NCBI GenBank assembly: GCA_033964015.1
Contig: CM066925.1
Location: forward strand, 13,190,204 to 13,254,203
Source of the DNA: Scolanthus callimorphus
Taxonomy: Eukaryota; Cnidaria; Anthozoa; Actiniaria; Edwardsiidae
Direction: 5' to 3'
Length of the DNA stretch: 64,000 nucleotides
Every line of letters begins with the position of its first letter. Position 1 is the stretch's first letter. The notes below the pieces were generated by a model. That model was given only the letters and a program-made list of their open reading frames with translations, made no database searches and was not told the DNA's origin. Both the position numbers and the translations under genes were made by a program. Of the stretch, positions 39,356-51,619 are shown one piece after another.

Positions 39356-40354
39356 TTACTGACCCAACGCAATCCCTAATGGAATCTGTGCAAAGGAGAA
39401 TTCCCCTTCTTGGTGCTTCTCTTCCTCAACATGATCTAGCAGCTCCTCGGCAGTCTTCAAGCACACTAGATAATTCTTCTTATAGCAAGCCATGCAATAA
39501 TACGGGTAGGTTGAGCCGTGAACTTGCTTATGATGAAAAGCTTGGTGTTCGATATTCGTGAAGCGCTCTTTACACGCGGGATCCTCGAGGCAGGGCAGTG
39601 GTAGGTTGCTATAGTAATGCTCCAAATAGTCATCCGGTGTCTCAAAGAATTCATCGCAAGAACAATCGCATTGTTTGTGAACTTTTTTCAAGTGTTCTTC
39701 TAATTTTGTTTCACTGCAATAAACTTTCTCAGGACAAAATTCACAGCTTTGCTGTCCGGCCTTGTGTTCTACGAGCTCTCTCTTTGTGAAAAATCCATTT
39801 TGACGCTTGCTTTTTTCACATCTAGGATTGTTACAAAGAAAGTTATGGAGTTGCAAATCATGCTGCGTTGCCTCGGCTTTCGTCTTGAAAATGATCCTAC
39901 ACTGGCCACACGAGAACTGAAAAACATCTAGCAGTGTTTTCTCTTCGACATTAATTGTTTTAATAGCGATTTTGTTATACTTCAGTATGGCTGCCAACTC
40001 CTCAAACCTTGCCTCGTCGCCGCATACCACATGAGCTTTGTACTTCGTATGTACATGAGGATGTGGCCAAAGTTTGCAGCGAGAGTTCGAGCAGTTGCAC
40101 GACAGATGCGTATAAAAGTGTAGAACATAGGTTATCAACGCCGTCCACGAAGCCTCGGCAGAATTTGTCAATGTAGGATGTCTCACAATCCATTCATAAT
40201 CTTGAGGGAGATCTTTCTTTGGAGTTTTCTTGTTGTAAAATACATGGACTTTGATATCTTTCTGCGTGCTTGTAAAACGAATTCCTTTGAGGAAATCTTT
40301 GCTTGTTGTTTCCCAGTCCACAAAGTACACATTGGAAGTTCGTATGCTGCACAT
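39356..40354 (-). CDS. PIN/NYN-like domain plus C2H2 zinc-finger protein
   Basis: One 332-residue coding exon; the ATG at 40354 is the first in frame after an upstream TGA. A splice acceptor at 40405/40406 (tttttcag) suggests a spliced 5' leader. Residues 8-123 look like a PIN/NYN-type nuclease fold: NVYFVDWE with Asp13, KDIKVHVFYN, a helical ALITYVLHF, and VVCGDEARFEELA with Asp113. The middle acidic residue usual in that helix appears to be missing, so activity is uncertain. Residues 147-315 hold five or six C2H2-type fingers, for example C149/C152-H165/H170 and C204/C207-H221/H226. I know no named orthologue. The fold call rests on motif spacing only. Confidence 0.7.
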   Translation of the reverse strand: MCSIRTSNVYFVDWETTSKDFLKGIRFTSTQKDIKVHVFYNKKTPKKDLPQDYEWIVRHPTLTNSAEASWTALITYVLHFYTHLSCNCSNSRCKLWPHPHVHTKYKAHVVCGDEARFEELAAILKYNKIAIKTINVEEKTLLDVFQFSCGQCRIIFKTKAEATQHDLQLHNFLCNNPRCEKSKRQNGFFTKRELVEHKAGQQSCEFCPEKVYCSETKLEEHLKKVHKQCDCSCDEFFETPDDYLEHYYSNLPLPCLEDPACKERFTNIEHQAFHHKQVHGSTYPYYCMACYKKNYLVCLKTAEELLDHVEEEKHQEGEFSFAQIPLGIALGQ

Positions 40355-41925
40355 TTCTCCGTCCAATCTTCAGTTCAATGACATAGAACATGTATAGAAC
40401 GTCAGCTGAAAAATATTGTGTATGGTATTCACACTGCAAAAACCTTTTCTTTTTCGCTTTTCTTTTTTGAGAACCCTGAATAGCCGCCACATAAATAAGT
40501 TCTGTTGTCAAAACAAAAGCAATTTTCAAGCTATTATGCTCCAAATTGATAGTTGCCTTTGAATAATTTAAAAGCATAAGTTTTTGATTAGTTTATATAC
40601 AGTATGGATCATTTTTAATTAATGTTTTTGCCGTTCGCTATTCTGACTGGTACAAAAGCAAATAATGGCTCATGAGGAATGTTTGTGCAGGCAGCATGAG
40701 AAGGTTTCTGTTCTTTTTCTTATTAACGGGTGGCAATATTATTTAAATCCAGTGACTCTAATGCGGTTATTAAAAGTTACTTTTTGGTTGTTATTATAAA
40801 TAAAGAAAACATGGTTGGGAAGAAAAATTAAGAAACTAATAAACGTTTTGGGGATGGACGAGAAAAAGCCAGTAAATGATAGATTGACACCCCAAAAAAC
40901 AGTAACAAAATAGAAGAAATTCTGTCTTGCAACAAAGTAAAAGAAAGAAAGATCTCGAGTTCTTCGTGAGGTACCTCAAAACGACCTTGGAACTTTCCAT
41001 GAACAAATAGGAGCAAAGCAAAATATTATTACATTGAAAAAACAATAATTCCAGCCTTAAAAACTTTATGAATTGATAGATGTAAAGCGTTATGAAGAAA
41101 AAAATAGAACTGCATGCCTCGTGAGCTCATATTAGACAGCGAGGACACCATTATAATTATTAAGGCGTATAGAAAAGTTGACCACCCACTATTTTAATAA
41201 TTAACAGAAATTAATATTTTTTTAGAAGACTTAAAGAAGAGATGAAAATTGTGTTAACTCTGTTCTAAGATGTTTGTGACAACGCGGATATATGGATGTA
41301 CAACTAGCAGTCAATCATCCTGCAGAATAATTTGATTTCAAATTTGATAACCTGTTATGTAAAGTAACGGCTTAAAAAATCCTTCGTTAGACTTTATTAT
41401 AATGATAGAAAGTTGGGCTTATCCACATATAGGATATAAGGTATCTTTTTTATCGGATAAACGGAGAAAATCCCCAAATTATCCCGGTCTGTTTGATATC
41501 CTCAATTTACACTTCGGGTAGATTCGCCTAGAACAAACGCGAAAAGAAAGGCAGGTTTCTGATATACAAAGATACAAAACTAAGTAGAAGAGTCAGCCAG
41601 TGTAATATTCTAGGTATTTTAAAATTTAATATTAAGTTCAATTGCATTTATAATTTGTTTGGTATCATTTGTTTATCTCTTGAAAAGAAACTTGGTCATC
41701 CTTGATGTCCTTGTTAACAATTTACAAATTTGAAAGATACCGAAGATATTTCTGTACCTTCTTCCTACGCTAGCCATGATAGTAAACCTAATGTAGCAAA
41801 TAATGTAAACAGTATTAATCGGTGAGGAGTTCTCTGAAATCGTCCCATCAACCGAACCACAATCGAACCACAACTCACGGCGCTAGAACTAAGGTTTAGT
41901 TTTCACATCACCTAAAAAAACATAT

Positions 41926-42121
41926 TTGAAATTGCTAGTCGGCTTTGTAGTCTTTTCCCCCCTGTTGTCGCTGTGCATAATGCACTTTGCATTAAACCAC
42001 CCACCACTGTCACTAAAATAGGCTTACTTCAACTGATTTACTTGTTTGTACTAACAAATTATAGTGCATTTAATTCTGCATTATAATGTGTCCGCCGGTA
42101 TCCAGTTTTCATGAGTCTTAC
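41926..42121 (+). repeat. Dispersed direct duplication, copy 1
   Basis: Starts TTGAAATTGCTAGTCG and ends GTGTCCGCCGGTATCCAG plus about 20 bp. The second copy is 44248-44434, about 85 percent alike by eye, with one region of larger difference. Confidence 0.8.
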
Positions 42122-44247
42122 CTAACAGAATCTATATTAAACAGACGACTCTCAAATCATTCCGTAAAAAATTCTAGCCGCTAGTAGTCTAGCGCTGTAT
42201 TGTATTATTTTGTTTTTTTTATTTAAAAAAAAAATCAAAGGAAACATTTTTTAATTGTATCAAACCTATATAAATTGCTTCTTATATTTCAGTGTCTTGA
42301 GTACTAGAACGTGGCATAACCGCTAACCACAAAAATACTTGTTTGAGTCATTCGTTTTGTTTGCCTTGAACTGTTACAACTTCCTCTTTTAGACAGTCCC
42401 CTCTTTGCCAATCGCCAGATCGTTTATATTCAAAAGTTGTGTTAATGTTTATTAGTTGAGAGATGTGTGAGGGAAATTTGTAGAGTATACCGGGCGAAAA
42501 TCACCAGCAGTCTTGTAGAGCCTTTCATTAAGCGATAAGCTTTCAAATTTGACAGCCGTGTAATTCGCTCAATCGGCTCAGCAAAGGGAGATATTGAGTT
42601 ATTGTATAGACGTCTCCGTAAATGCGCAATTACGCGCTATATTCCCACTACGTATATGCGATAAACACAACCCGATCTCGCTTTATCAGAGAGCAAATCT
42701 GCACCAACTACCTGTTTATGAATGAATCATTGTCTCCAAATGAAAAGCGAAAAATCACCTTCGAATAATAAAACCCACTGAAAAATACTTCAGGAACTAG
42801 CGAACTAAAGCGCGCGCACACTTCGAAACAAAGACTGGCACAAGACTTTACACTTTGAAAACCTCAACTAACAATTTAATGAGCTCGTTTGCCTTCAAAC
42901 GAGCCAGAACAATGGGAAAATACAGTACTTTCGGGCCGTTACAAACGCCCAACTTTAAAGAAAAGCCAGTAAATTATTTCTTCTGTTTCTGCGTTGTATT
43001 CCTGTTTGCTTTCGAGCCGTTTGTGGCAAATAGAGAGTTATTAAATCGCTATTAGAGCGCATTTAGTTGTATTGTCTTTGCCATTTTTGCCATCTGGGCT
43101 CTTCCCATACAATAATTGATTCCCCTGATTTCCCTTTTGCCTGCTATTAGTTTGTTCGCGATTTCTGGAAGCCATTCTTAGACTTTCCCCCCGGTGCCCT
43201 TGTGGGTGAAAAACACAAAACTCATTTTCAACTTCCCATTCGACTTTCTGTCTCCAAACTCTACAACAACCTTCAAATTTCACTACGCTCCCTTCAATAA
43301 CACCAAACAAAATATAAAAGGATTATTTAACGTTAATACAGTTTTGTATCGATATTTATCACTGAGCAAATCTGTGTAAATATCGCAATTGTCATTTCTA
43401 GGTATTTTGGGGCAAACCACGTGATGCGCTCGATTGTTGTGTGTTTGTGCTCTCTCCAGCTGGAAAGCGGGGGACATATGGACCTAGGTCCCGAATTCCC
43501 ACCATTGTTCCCCCTCTAAAGCTAAAAAACGGTTGTGCACTTTTGCTAATATTAAACGACTCCTTAAAACCCGCAAGACACTTCTTGAATTTCCAGTTCC
43601 CGTTCTGTACTAGATATACAACGCCAACCATACCGGCTTCTAAAAGGTTTGTTATACGATCTTATAAAGCACGCATTCTTAGGAATTTTCGGGTTTTTTT
43701 AAACACTTTAAAGGCATGCAGTAATTTTAAGACGATTTTCAAAAATCACTACTTGCTTTGGGGGCCGAAGACAGCGGGAAAAGGGTGAATCAAAGCGGGT
43801 ATTTTATTTCCGAGAAATTCATGCTCTCTCGCGCGCCGTAGCCAGTGTCAAGCGATTTTGAAAAATTTCCTTGGAATTTTATGAAAGTTTTTGTCTAGTT
43901 TCATCACTAAGAAACTGCTTTATAGCTCAGTTGCTATAGAGGATGCCCTGGAGTGTTAAATTGTGTTGCTTAGGGTCTGTTTTTTTAGTAGTTAAGCGTT
44001 TGGTGCTCTTGATAATGTAAATCGTGTGTATCCAAGTGGGAATTAATGTGCTGAATTTTATCCTCAAAACCTCGGCAAAAATATTATGAGGTACAAAGCG
44101 ACATTCAATGTTGCGGATAAAACCCTTAAAATTTAGCCTTGTTTATACTGCAGAATTTTAAAGTTATGGTGCTTTTAAGTAGTACAAAAGTTTCTCCCAC
44201 AAGTTCACGTTATTTTTCATAACAATATTATCCACTCAAAAAGATAT

Positions 44248-44434
44248 GTGAAATTGCTAGTCGCTTTGAAGACTTTTCCCCCCTGTATGCGCTACTGCCA
44301 TTGAACAACCCACTACTCTTACTAATAGAGGCTTACTTCAACTGGTTTACTTGTTTTTACTAACAAATTATAGCGCATTTAATTCTGAATTATAATGTGT
44401 CCGCCGGTATCCAGTTTTCATTAGACTTGCCTTG
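44248..44434 (+). repeat. Dispersed direct duplication, copy 2
   Basis: Same orientation as 41926-42121. The best-conserved part is AGGCTTACTTCAACTG through TAATGTGTCCGCCGG. Confidence 0.8.
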
Positions 44435-44931
44435 GTACGGCCCAGCAAGTAAAAATTGTTTATAATTTTCTAATTTACTGTAATATTCAGAGTTTTAGCA
44501 CCAGTCTTTGTAAAGCTGTAATTTCAAATTCAAAATTCATGTAATTTTCTATGGTTTTAAGACTAAGAAAAGGCGACAGAGGCGCGTCTTGAAATTCTAA
44601 AACCACGAACCAAAATAGAGATTCGCGAATAGAGTAAATGGGGATTTTGGGTGTCCATAGGCGTTGCCTAGTCATGCTGTTATGGGACGTCGTTTTAAGT
44701 GTTATAAATGATCTTGGGCAGTACTATTCAAGGACTTTTGACGAAGATATTGAAGTACCTATCGACGTTTTAGCCCTCAAAATTTTTTTTTTCAAGAGAT
44801 GACTCAAATTCTTGAGCTAACTTCTTGAACCAATGAGCCTATTAAGGAAGCGATTCATTAAAAGTGCGACGTTTTGGTGAAGTGCAAAGTACTTTCCGAA
44901 GTTTTTCTCACGGTATACATCCATCTGAGAA

Positions 44932-45160
44932 CGCGCTTCGAGTTTGATCGCCTCGAAAAAGAGAATTAGAAAGTGTCCGGGTAAAATGTGAGGTATTAGA
45001 AAGAGGTCTTCGAAGCTTTCAAGGGGTTCTACTGATAGAGAAGTTTCGAGTTTGTTCGCCTCGAAAACGAGTTAGAAAGTGTCCGGGCAAAGGTATTATT
45101 GAGGCATTAGAGAGAGGTCTTCAAAGCTTTCAAGGGGTTCTACTAATTATAGAGACGTGA
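44932..45160 (+). repeat. Tandem duplication, ~115-bp unit, two copies
   Basis: Both units contain TCGAGTTTG(A/T)TCGCCTCG, AGAAAGTGTCCGGG and GCTTTCAAGGGGTTCTACT. Confidence 0.85.
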
Positions 45161-47492
45161 GTTGAGCTTTCTACGAGCAGCGCAAGTTGATTGTCTTCAT
45201 GCCCCACCCTTAAAATATGATATCGGTTCGACGAAACCTTTGAAGTTCAGGATCTCTTTCTTTTCCCTTGCATAAACCGGCCTTTCTACCGAACAAAGCC
45301 AATTTCTTTTCTGCATTCTCTTATTTTACTATCACTAAAGAATATTCCTCACAACAGACTTTTGAAAATCAAAGCATTATATCAATTCTCCTCTAACTAA
45401 GATAAACTCAATCCAAAGTCACGTTCCTCAAAGAAATTCCAGCTCAAGATACTGGGTGTTTACAGCGCTTAAATTTACCCCCTCCCGCAAGAAAAAAACG
45501 TCAAAAACTAGCCCATCTATTTATTTTTATTTGCTTTATCTCCCTTTCTGTAACACACACGAAATTTAATTTCTTTGCTCTATAAATATTGAGCAGCATT
45601 TATACATTTAAAACGAAAAGGGCTTCTTATTTCCGCTATCCCGTAGCGGAAAATATTATTCAAAAATCATAATAGCTCGAAAGAGCAAAGCGGTTCCCTT
45701 TTTCCGCCTTTCATTTATAGCTGCTTTGGTCCTAGGAGGGCCTAATATGCATAAACTTGGCATGGACCAGAAACTGGGCTAAAACTCTTCGTTTAGAACG
45801 TGGGACGATGCAAATAAGATAGATTTACAGATCTGATGAGTTAGTAAACAGTTTTGAAGACGTTAATGAACTAAAAGATACTGCATTTGGTTTCGTTTGT
45901 GAAAAGTGAAATGACGCATTAGAGCTATTTTTCTCGTGAAGAGTACCGACTTGGATGAATTCTTACATAATATTTTTCGCGAACTAGAAAGTCCTACATA
46001 TAAAAAGAGTGTTATGGAACTGACTTTATTCGCAATATTTTTAATTTCCCAAAAAGGCAAAGCCACATCGATATTAGAGATGACTGCAAAGGTGATAACA
46101 TTTATCAAATGTATACGCTGTTTTAAAAGAACCATTTATCAGAGTGCTTAGGTTGAGAAAAAATGAATAAATGAAATAGCATTCCCAAATTCCCCGCGTT
46201 CACCTTTTGTAGCCCAGGCTATCGACTTATAACTTAATCTTATAAGAAAAAATACATGCCATTTCTTAGATGTTTAGTGTTCCTCTAAAAATATTTGACT
46301 TAAAAGCTGGATTATAGAAAAATACCCGACTTATAAGTGAAAAAATAATTACAACTTTTAAGCTCAAATTCCCATGAAAGCAATAACGAGTAACCCTAGA
46401 AACAAAGTGAAAAAGGGCGAGACTTTCCACAAAAAAGTTTTCGAAATACACATTCAAAAGCTTAGTTATATTTTCATTTTAGTAATAATTACTCTATGTA
46501 TTGTGTGTTTATTAGTTTGAATAACTTGGCTATCGGGCCCAATAACTGCTAGACAGATGTCTCGAAGAGTGGTTGTAAAATATCAGTCGCAAAATGAACT
46601 ATTTATTTGAATAAATGCGGCTAGAAATTGAAGTAATTGAGCTAGAATACTGCTTAGAGCTCCTATTTCCTTCTCTATGAATAAAATCAAAGTTTCTTCA
46701 AACCGGCATGTTTTTATTTCTCCCGTGGAGTCACGTTAATCAAGGCTGAGTTTAATTTATCTTTCTTAATGACACAGCAGGGATCGAGGAAAGGGATACA
46801 TGTTATCTCTAAAGATATAAGCGTGAGCAGATAATATTTCTCAAATCTTAACTCAAGATTTGAATAAAACTATGGGAAAAAACGAGAGCAAGCCAGGCTC
46901 TGCTAAGATCTTTATCTCTCTGTAACTCTTTTCAAGGTGTTTGGGAGCCTTAAAAAAGATTGACTAGAAATAAAAAGCAGGATAATTTTTAAGGATAAAA
47001 GCGAAAATTGCACAGCGCGTGAAAAAAGCGGGAAAAAAGAAAAGGATGACTGCGAAATGGCTTCCTAAAAAGCAGAGTTGTTTGTACTTTTGTCATGTTT
47101 CTATTCAGAAATACGTCCTTGGTAATTACCTACGGGTTTTGCAGCTAAATTCTAGTTTCTAGATAAGGAATGAGGTGATTAGGGTTTTGTTTGATCATTT
47201 CACCAACCATGAAATGCGCTTAATCGTAACGGGATTTAGGTGTGAGGTATATAATTATCAAAAACTGACACTTGATTCTCACGGTGTTAAGGCTTCTTTT
47301 TTCATTCAAATTATTTATTTCCACTCCTCAAAAGGCGATGGTGTGCTGGGAACTCCACTTATTTTTATTATATACAGCGTTTAATGCAAGGAAAATATAT
47401 AAAATAAACTACAAATGAACTGCGAGAGGAAAACATAACACGTCACGTTATTATTGAATTTCAGTACTTTGTTAAAGAACAGAAAAGACGGT

Positions 47493-50400
47493 ATGAGCGA
47501 GAATTTGAAAACTGTAATTAAAGAAGAGAAGATATGCAATGAATGCGAAGAAAGCGCCGAGGAAGAGACGGAAAAAGACGAAAACGCCGTGCAGAATAAT
47601 GACACCGAAAACACAAGTAAGAATTGGCGCTAACGTTTAGTGGGAATCTTGATGGGGAAAAAGATTAACTAGAAATTAAAAGAAGGGCATTTTTGAATAA
47701 AAGCGAAAACTGCAGAGCGCGCGCTAAAAAAAGGTGGGAAAAGAGAAAAGCATGACTGCGAAATGGCTTCGTGAAAATACTGACACCGAAAACTCAAGTA
47801 AGAATTGGCGCTAATTTTTAGCGGGAATCTTGAGGGGGTAATTTCAACATTTAACGGGTCTCGCGTAGCGGTAAAAGCAAATATAGAACAACTCCATTTA
47901 GACCGTATTTATTGAGTGTCCTTGAATTGGATTCATAAAGCCGTTAAATGAAATTAACAGGCATTTAAAACGCCCGAAACTGTGTTCCGGCGCTTGCAGA
48001 CGCACCCCAAGAATGGAGAGCCATTTAAAAATTAATGTTAATTTACTTGGAGCTTTTTGAAAGACTTAATGTGTTATCTAATTTTGTTTTATTGCAGAAC
48101 CAATTCGGCTAAATGGAGGAGAAATATTGGACAAATTTAACTTCGCGCTTGCGTCGATAATTACAACAAACAGGTGATAATGCAAAGCCTTTTTGACTTT
48201 ATTTATTACTAGTAATCTTATGTCGGCCTTTTGGGATTTCTGTATTGTTAGCATTTACTGGCCTCTAAGATTCATTTGGGCTTCAAGTGCAACTGAATGC
48301 ATTAAAAATGAATTAAGACCGTGCTAGAGTCATTGTTCCTTGGTAATATGAGTTTGAACACAAAAGGGGCTCTCCGTCTGTTCGTGGCAAGGGAATTAAA
48401 AAGCGTCTGAAAATGGGATGGTTTTAGGGGATTTCCGATAAAGTTATAAAATGCAATCCCGCTTTGTGAGTCTGCACGGAATGGTGAGAGGTCCGTGAAG
48501 AGTTGAAGTAGTTAGAAGTAGCTAACGGTGAGGATAGAGGAAGAGGATAACAGCCACAACCTGTCACACGAAACTTGACTCAGGTCTGTGAATATTTCGA
48601 CATTGGGAAACGCGGGCCAGGTACTGTGTTTGTTAAATGAAGGGAAAGAGCTTTTATGAGCGATAATCTACGCTAAATTCAACATGGGAAATTTTATACA
48701 AATAGTCTAAATCAAGCCTTACCTAAAACTATTATACAACTGCATCAAATTTAGAATCATTTCAAGCTTAAAATAGCCCTGCTTTATTCTAACTTATATT
48801 ACCATTAAGATATACCGTTTCAAATGCCCATACTAGCTGTTCTGTTCAAACAGAACATAGTATACCATATTTGATACCGAATTGGTATTGGACAGTTAGA
48901 AAAATTGAAGTTGATTTGTTAAAATTGGCATTGAAATATTTTACGCACGCAAACTAAATTGGATGAAAGGTTGTGCAAGCGGCAAGGGTCTTAAACATCC
49001 CACGCCTATAACATTAAGGAAGTTAAATTGATTTATAGTGATGTTTGCCCTAACTCATCCGTTTAATTTTGTAAATGGCTTTCCAAATTCGGATAGAAAT
49101 CTAGGAATACCATGCGTGCTGACTGTTCAAACGCTCGAGGGAGAAAAGTAAAACAAACAAAACTAAGAGAAAAACAAAACAAAACAAAACAATATGAAAG
49201 CCTAGTTTAAAGTTCAGAACTTTAAATGTCACTGAAGAAAAGTCCTCCAGATTTGGAGAAAAAATGCAGAGATTCCTTTGAATAGTTTCTCAAAACAGGT
49301 TTTGTTTCCTTTCCTGTTTTCACAGCAAACTTTCGCCCAACGTTGACGCAACCGCGGAAGAGAAGTCCACGACCCCGCCACCAGTTCTTCATAAAAAGAT
49401 GAGACTCGCGTGAGTATTTTTTTATAAAATACATTGTTCCAATTTCATTTAGCCCGGCCCAAACTCTAGTTCATAAATGATAAGAATATCTTCATTTCCT
49501 ACTAGGACAACGCCTTGGTATCCTGACAACTCACTCGGTCCCCCCACATATCTACCAACTTATGAGTATGCGTTCGTCCATGAGAGGTCAGCGGAGGAGT
49601 CAATGAGAGCAGGCGCAATACAGGACCCGGATGTTGGTGTTGCGCCTTCACGGGTAAGAGATGGGTTTCGCTTTAGTTCCTCAAAGATCTTGAAGTGTGC
49701 CTTAAGTGATGGGCCATATATAAGAAATATAATGTATCAAGAAAGTGATGGGGTTACAATGAAGGAATTTATGAAATGTCTGAATAAGTGGCCCCTCGCA
49801 CCACGCATTTCCTGTTCATTTAATTTTACGCAAAAAAAAAAAAACATTTTACAAGGGAAAACCACATGTAGATGTGACGAGGGGACTTCAAGATACCATA
49901 TGGGGCTTTGTCCGCTTCGATGTCCGCTGATGGTCAATCAGACATAGTTGACAAGTTGTGATACAGCTAAATTGTGAGCGCTCAAAACCTTCACGCCCAG
50001 ACCGAAAGGCAGTATGCGTAGAAACAAAATATCCTATTTTGATGGTCTGACTACTACAATCTACAAAACATAGCTCTGTTTAAAGCTAGTAATGTGCAGT
50101 AGTTAATATAACTCGCGTCAACTCAAATAGTGAGCCCATTCAAGACCTTCTACCAAGACAACATTGCGGTTGGGAGAACGGCTTCCGACAATGTTTCTTC
50201 AAATAGCTGTACTCTCAAAGCTAGTTCATTCAGGTGCAGCTTGATGATTTCATATCCATGGGTTTAAAACAGCTTTTCTTTGATTTCCTCGCAGCCTCTA
50301 AATGAGTATGATGAGTTTAACGAATGGGTTGACGGCTCATGCAAGCTTCGCTACTCAGCGTACAGCCGCGAGGCGCAGGCGCACATCTCAGGCTGGGCCA

Positions 50401-51587
50401 TGAAATACACCAACAACCACAATAAATACGTCTTGAAGAAGACATGCGTTGGGGTGCTACTCTGCAGTAAGGACTGTACGCTGCCTAATGGACTCAAGAT
50501 CGTCGTCAGACCCGCGATATCTGATAAAGGTATAGCGATTTTCACTGCTTATCAACATTGTCATTCTAATACCAATGTGCCAACCGTGGACTGAATAACG
50601 CTTTTTGTTCTGTGAACCAATCGAGCTTTGGTTAGTACATTAATAACAATGGATGACGTCAGCTTCAGCAGCGCTATAACTGTAACACAAGGCCGTTATC
50701 TGCCACAATCGTATCTTTCGCTGCGTAATATTACAATAATGTAGGGCCCGACATTAACTTTTTTCAAGAGGTGCCATTGGCGCCTTTATAAAATATTTTA
50801 GTCGGCAAATAGTGAAGTTTGTCGCCATAATAAAAATCTGGTCGGCATCTTTTTCTCCTGAATTAATTAACGCTTTTGAGAGCTAATATTTATTTCTTCA
50901 ACAGTTCGCGAACGACAGATCGGTCAGAACTGCCCCAACGCGACATGTAGTGGGTCATTATCTCACAGAAAGTGCACAGGTAGGGTGTCTTGAACACCAG
51001 ACAATGTTATGATAGCGATTCGTCCTACACTTGATCATCGTCATCATCATTATCATCATCATCATTGGGATAATCAAAGTTATTGCAATTATTTCGACCA
51101 AAACTCCTATTATAACAAACTTCATCATCGAAAACTAACACCACAATCATCATCGCTACAACGTTATCCGTCAAAAACACCCGGGGGGGGGGGGGGGGGG
51201 GGACTCCTCATATTTTCAGACGGGGGTGCTCGTCCTATCCCTTAGGGTATAAAATTGACAGACGTGCTATCTCTTAGGGGTGTTTAAAATCAGCCCTATC
51301 CCTTAGGGGAGTCTCAGACCAATCCTTGCCCAGAAATATATTGGTACTGACACCAGAACCGATATTTACAATAGAAACTTGGTTGAAAACCCTAAAAGAC
51401 CTAAAATTTGCTTTTATTTGTTTTGACCTGCCAAATTTGCTATCTTTTAGGGGCAAATTCGGCGGTCGCCATGCCAAATTTGCTTTCTTTTAGGGGTAAA
51501 TTTGCTGTTTGCCACACCCATTTTGCTATCCCTTAGGGTCAAAATCAATTTTCCCGACGAGCACCCCCGTCTAAAATATTGGGAGTC

Positions 51588-51619
<32 letters not shown>

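Larger units (their letters stand above)
40406..47492. other. 7-kb non-coding stretch upstream of the GCM-MULE gene
   Basis: No exon-like frame with consistent splice sites was found. No MITE termini or G tracts were found, unlike most of the window. Two internal duplications stand out: 41926-42121 with 44248-44434 (dispersed) and 44932-45160 (tandem). A palindrome, TTCCGCTATCCCGTAGCGGAA, is at about 45630. It may hold regulatory DNA or undetected 5' exons. Confidence 0.45.

Noticed and set aside
40194..40577. 127-codon minus-strand frame upstream of the zinc-finger gene
   Set aside because: It overlaps the real coding exon in another frame and resembles nothing; only its splice acceptor at 40405 seems relevant.
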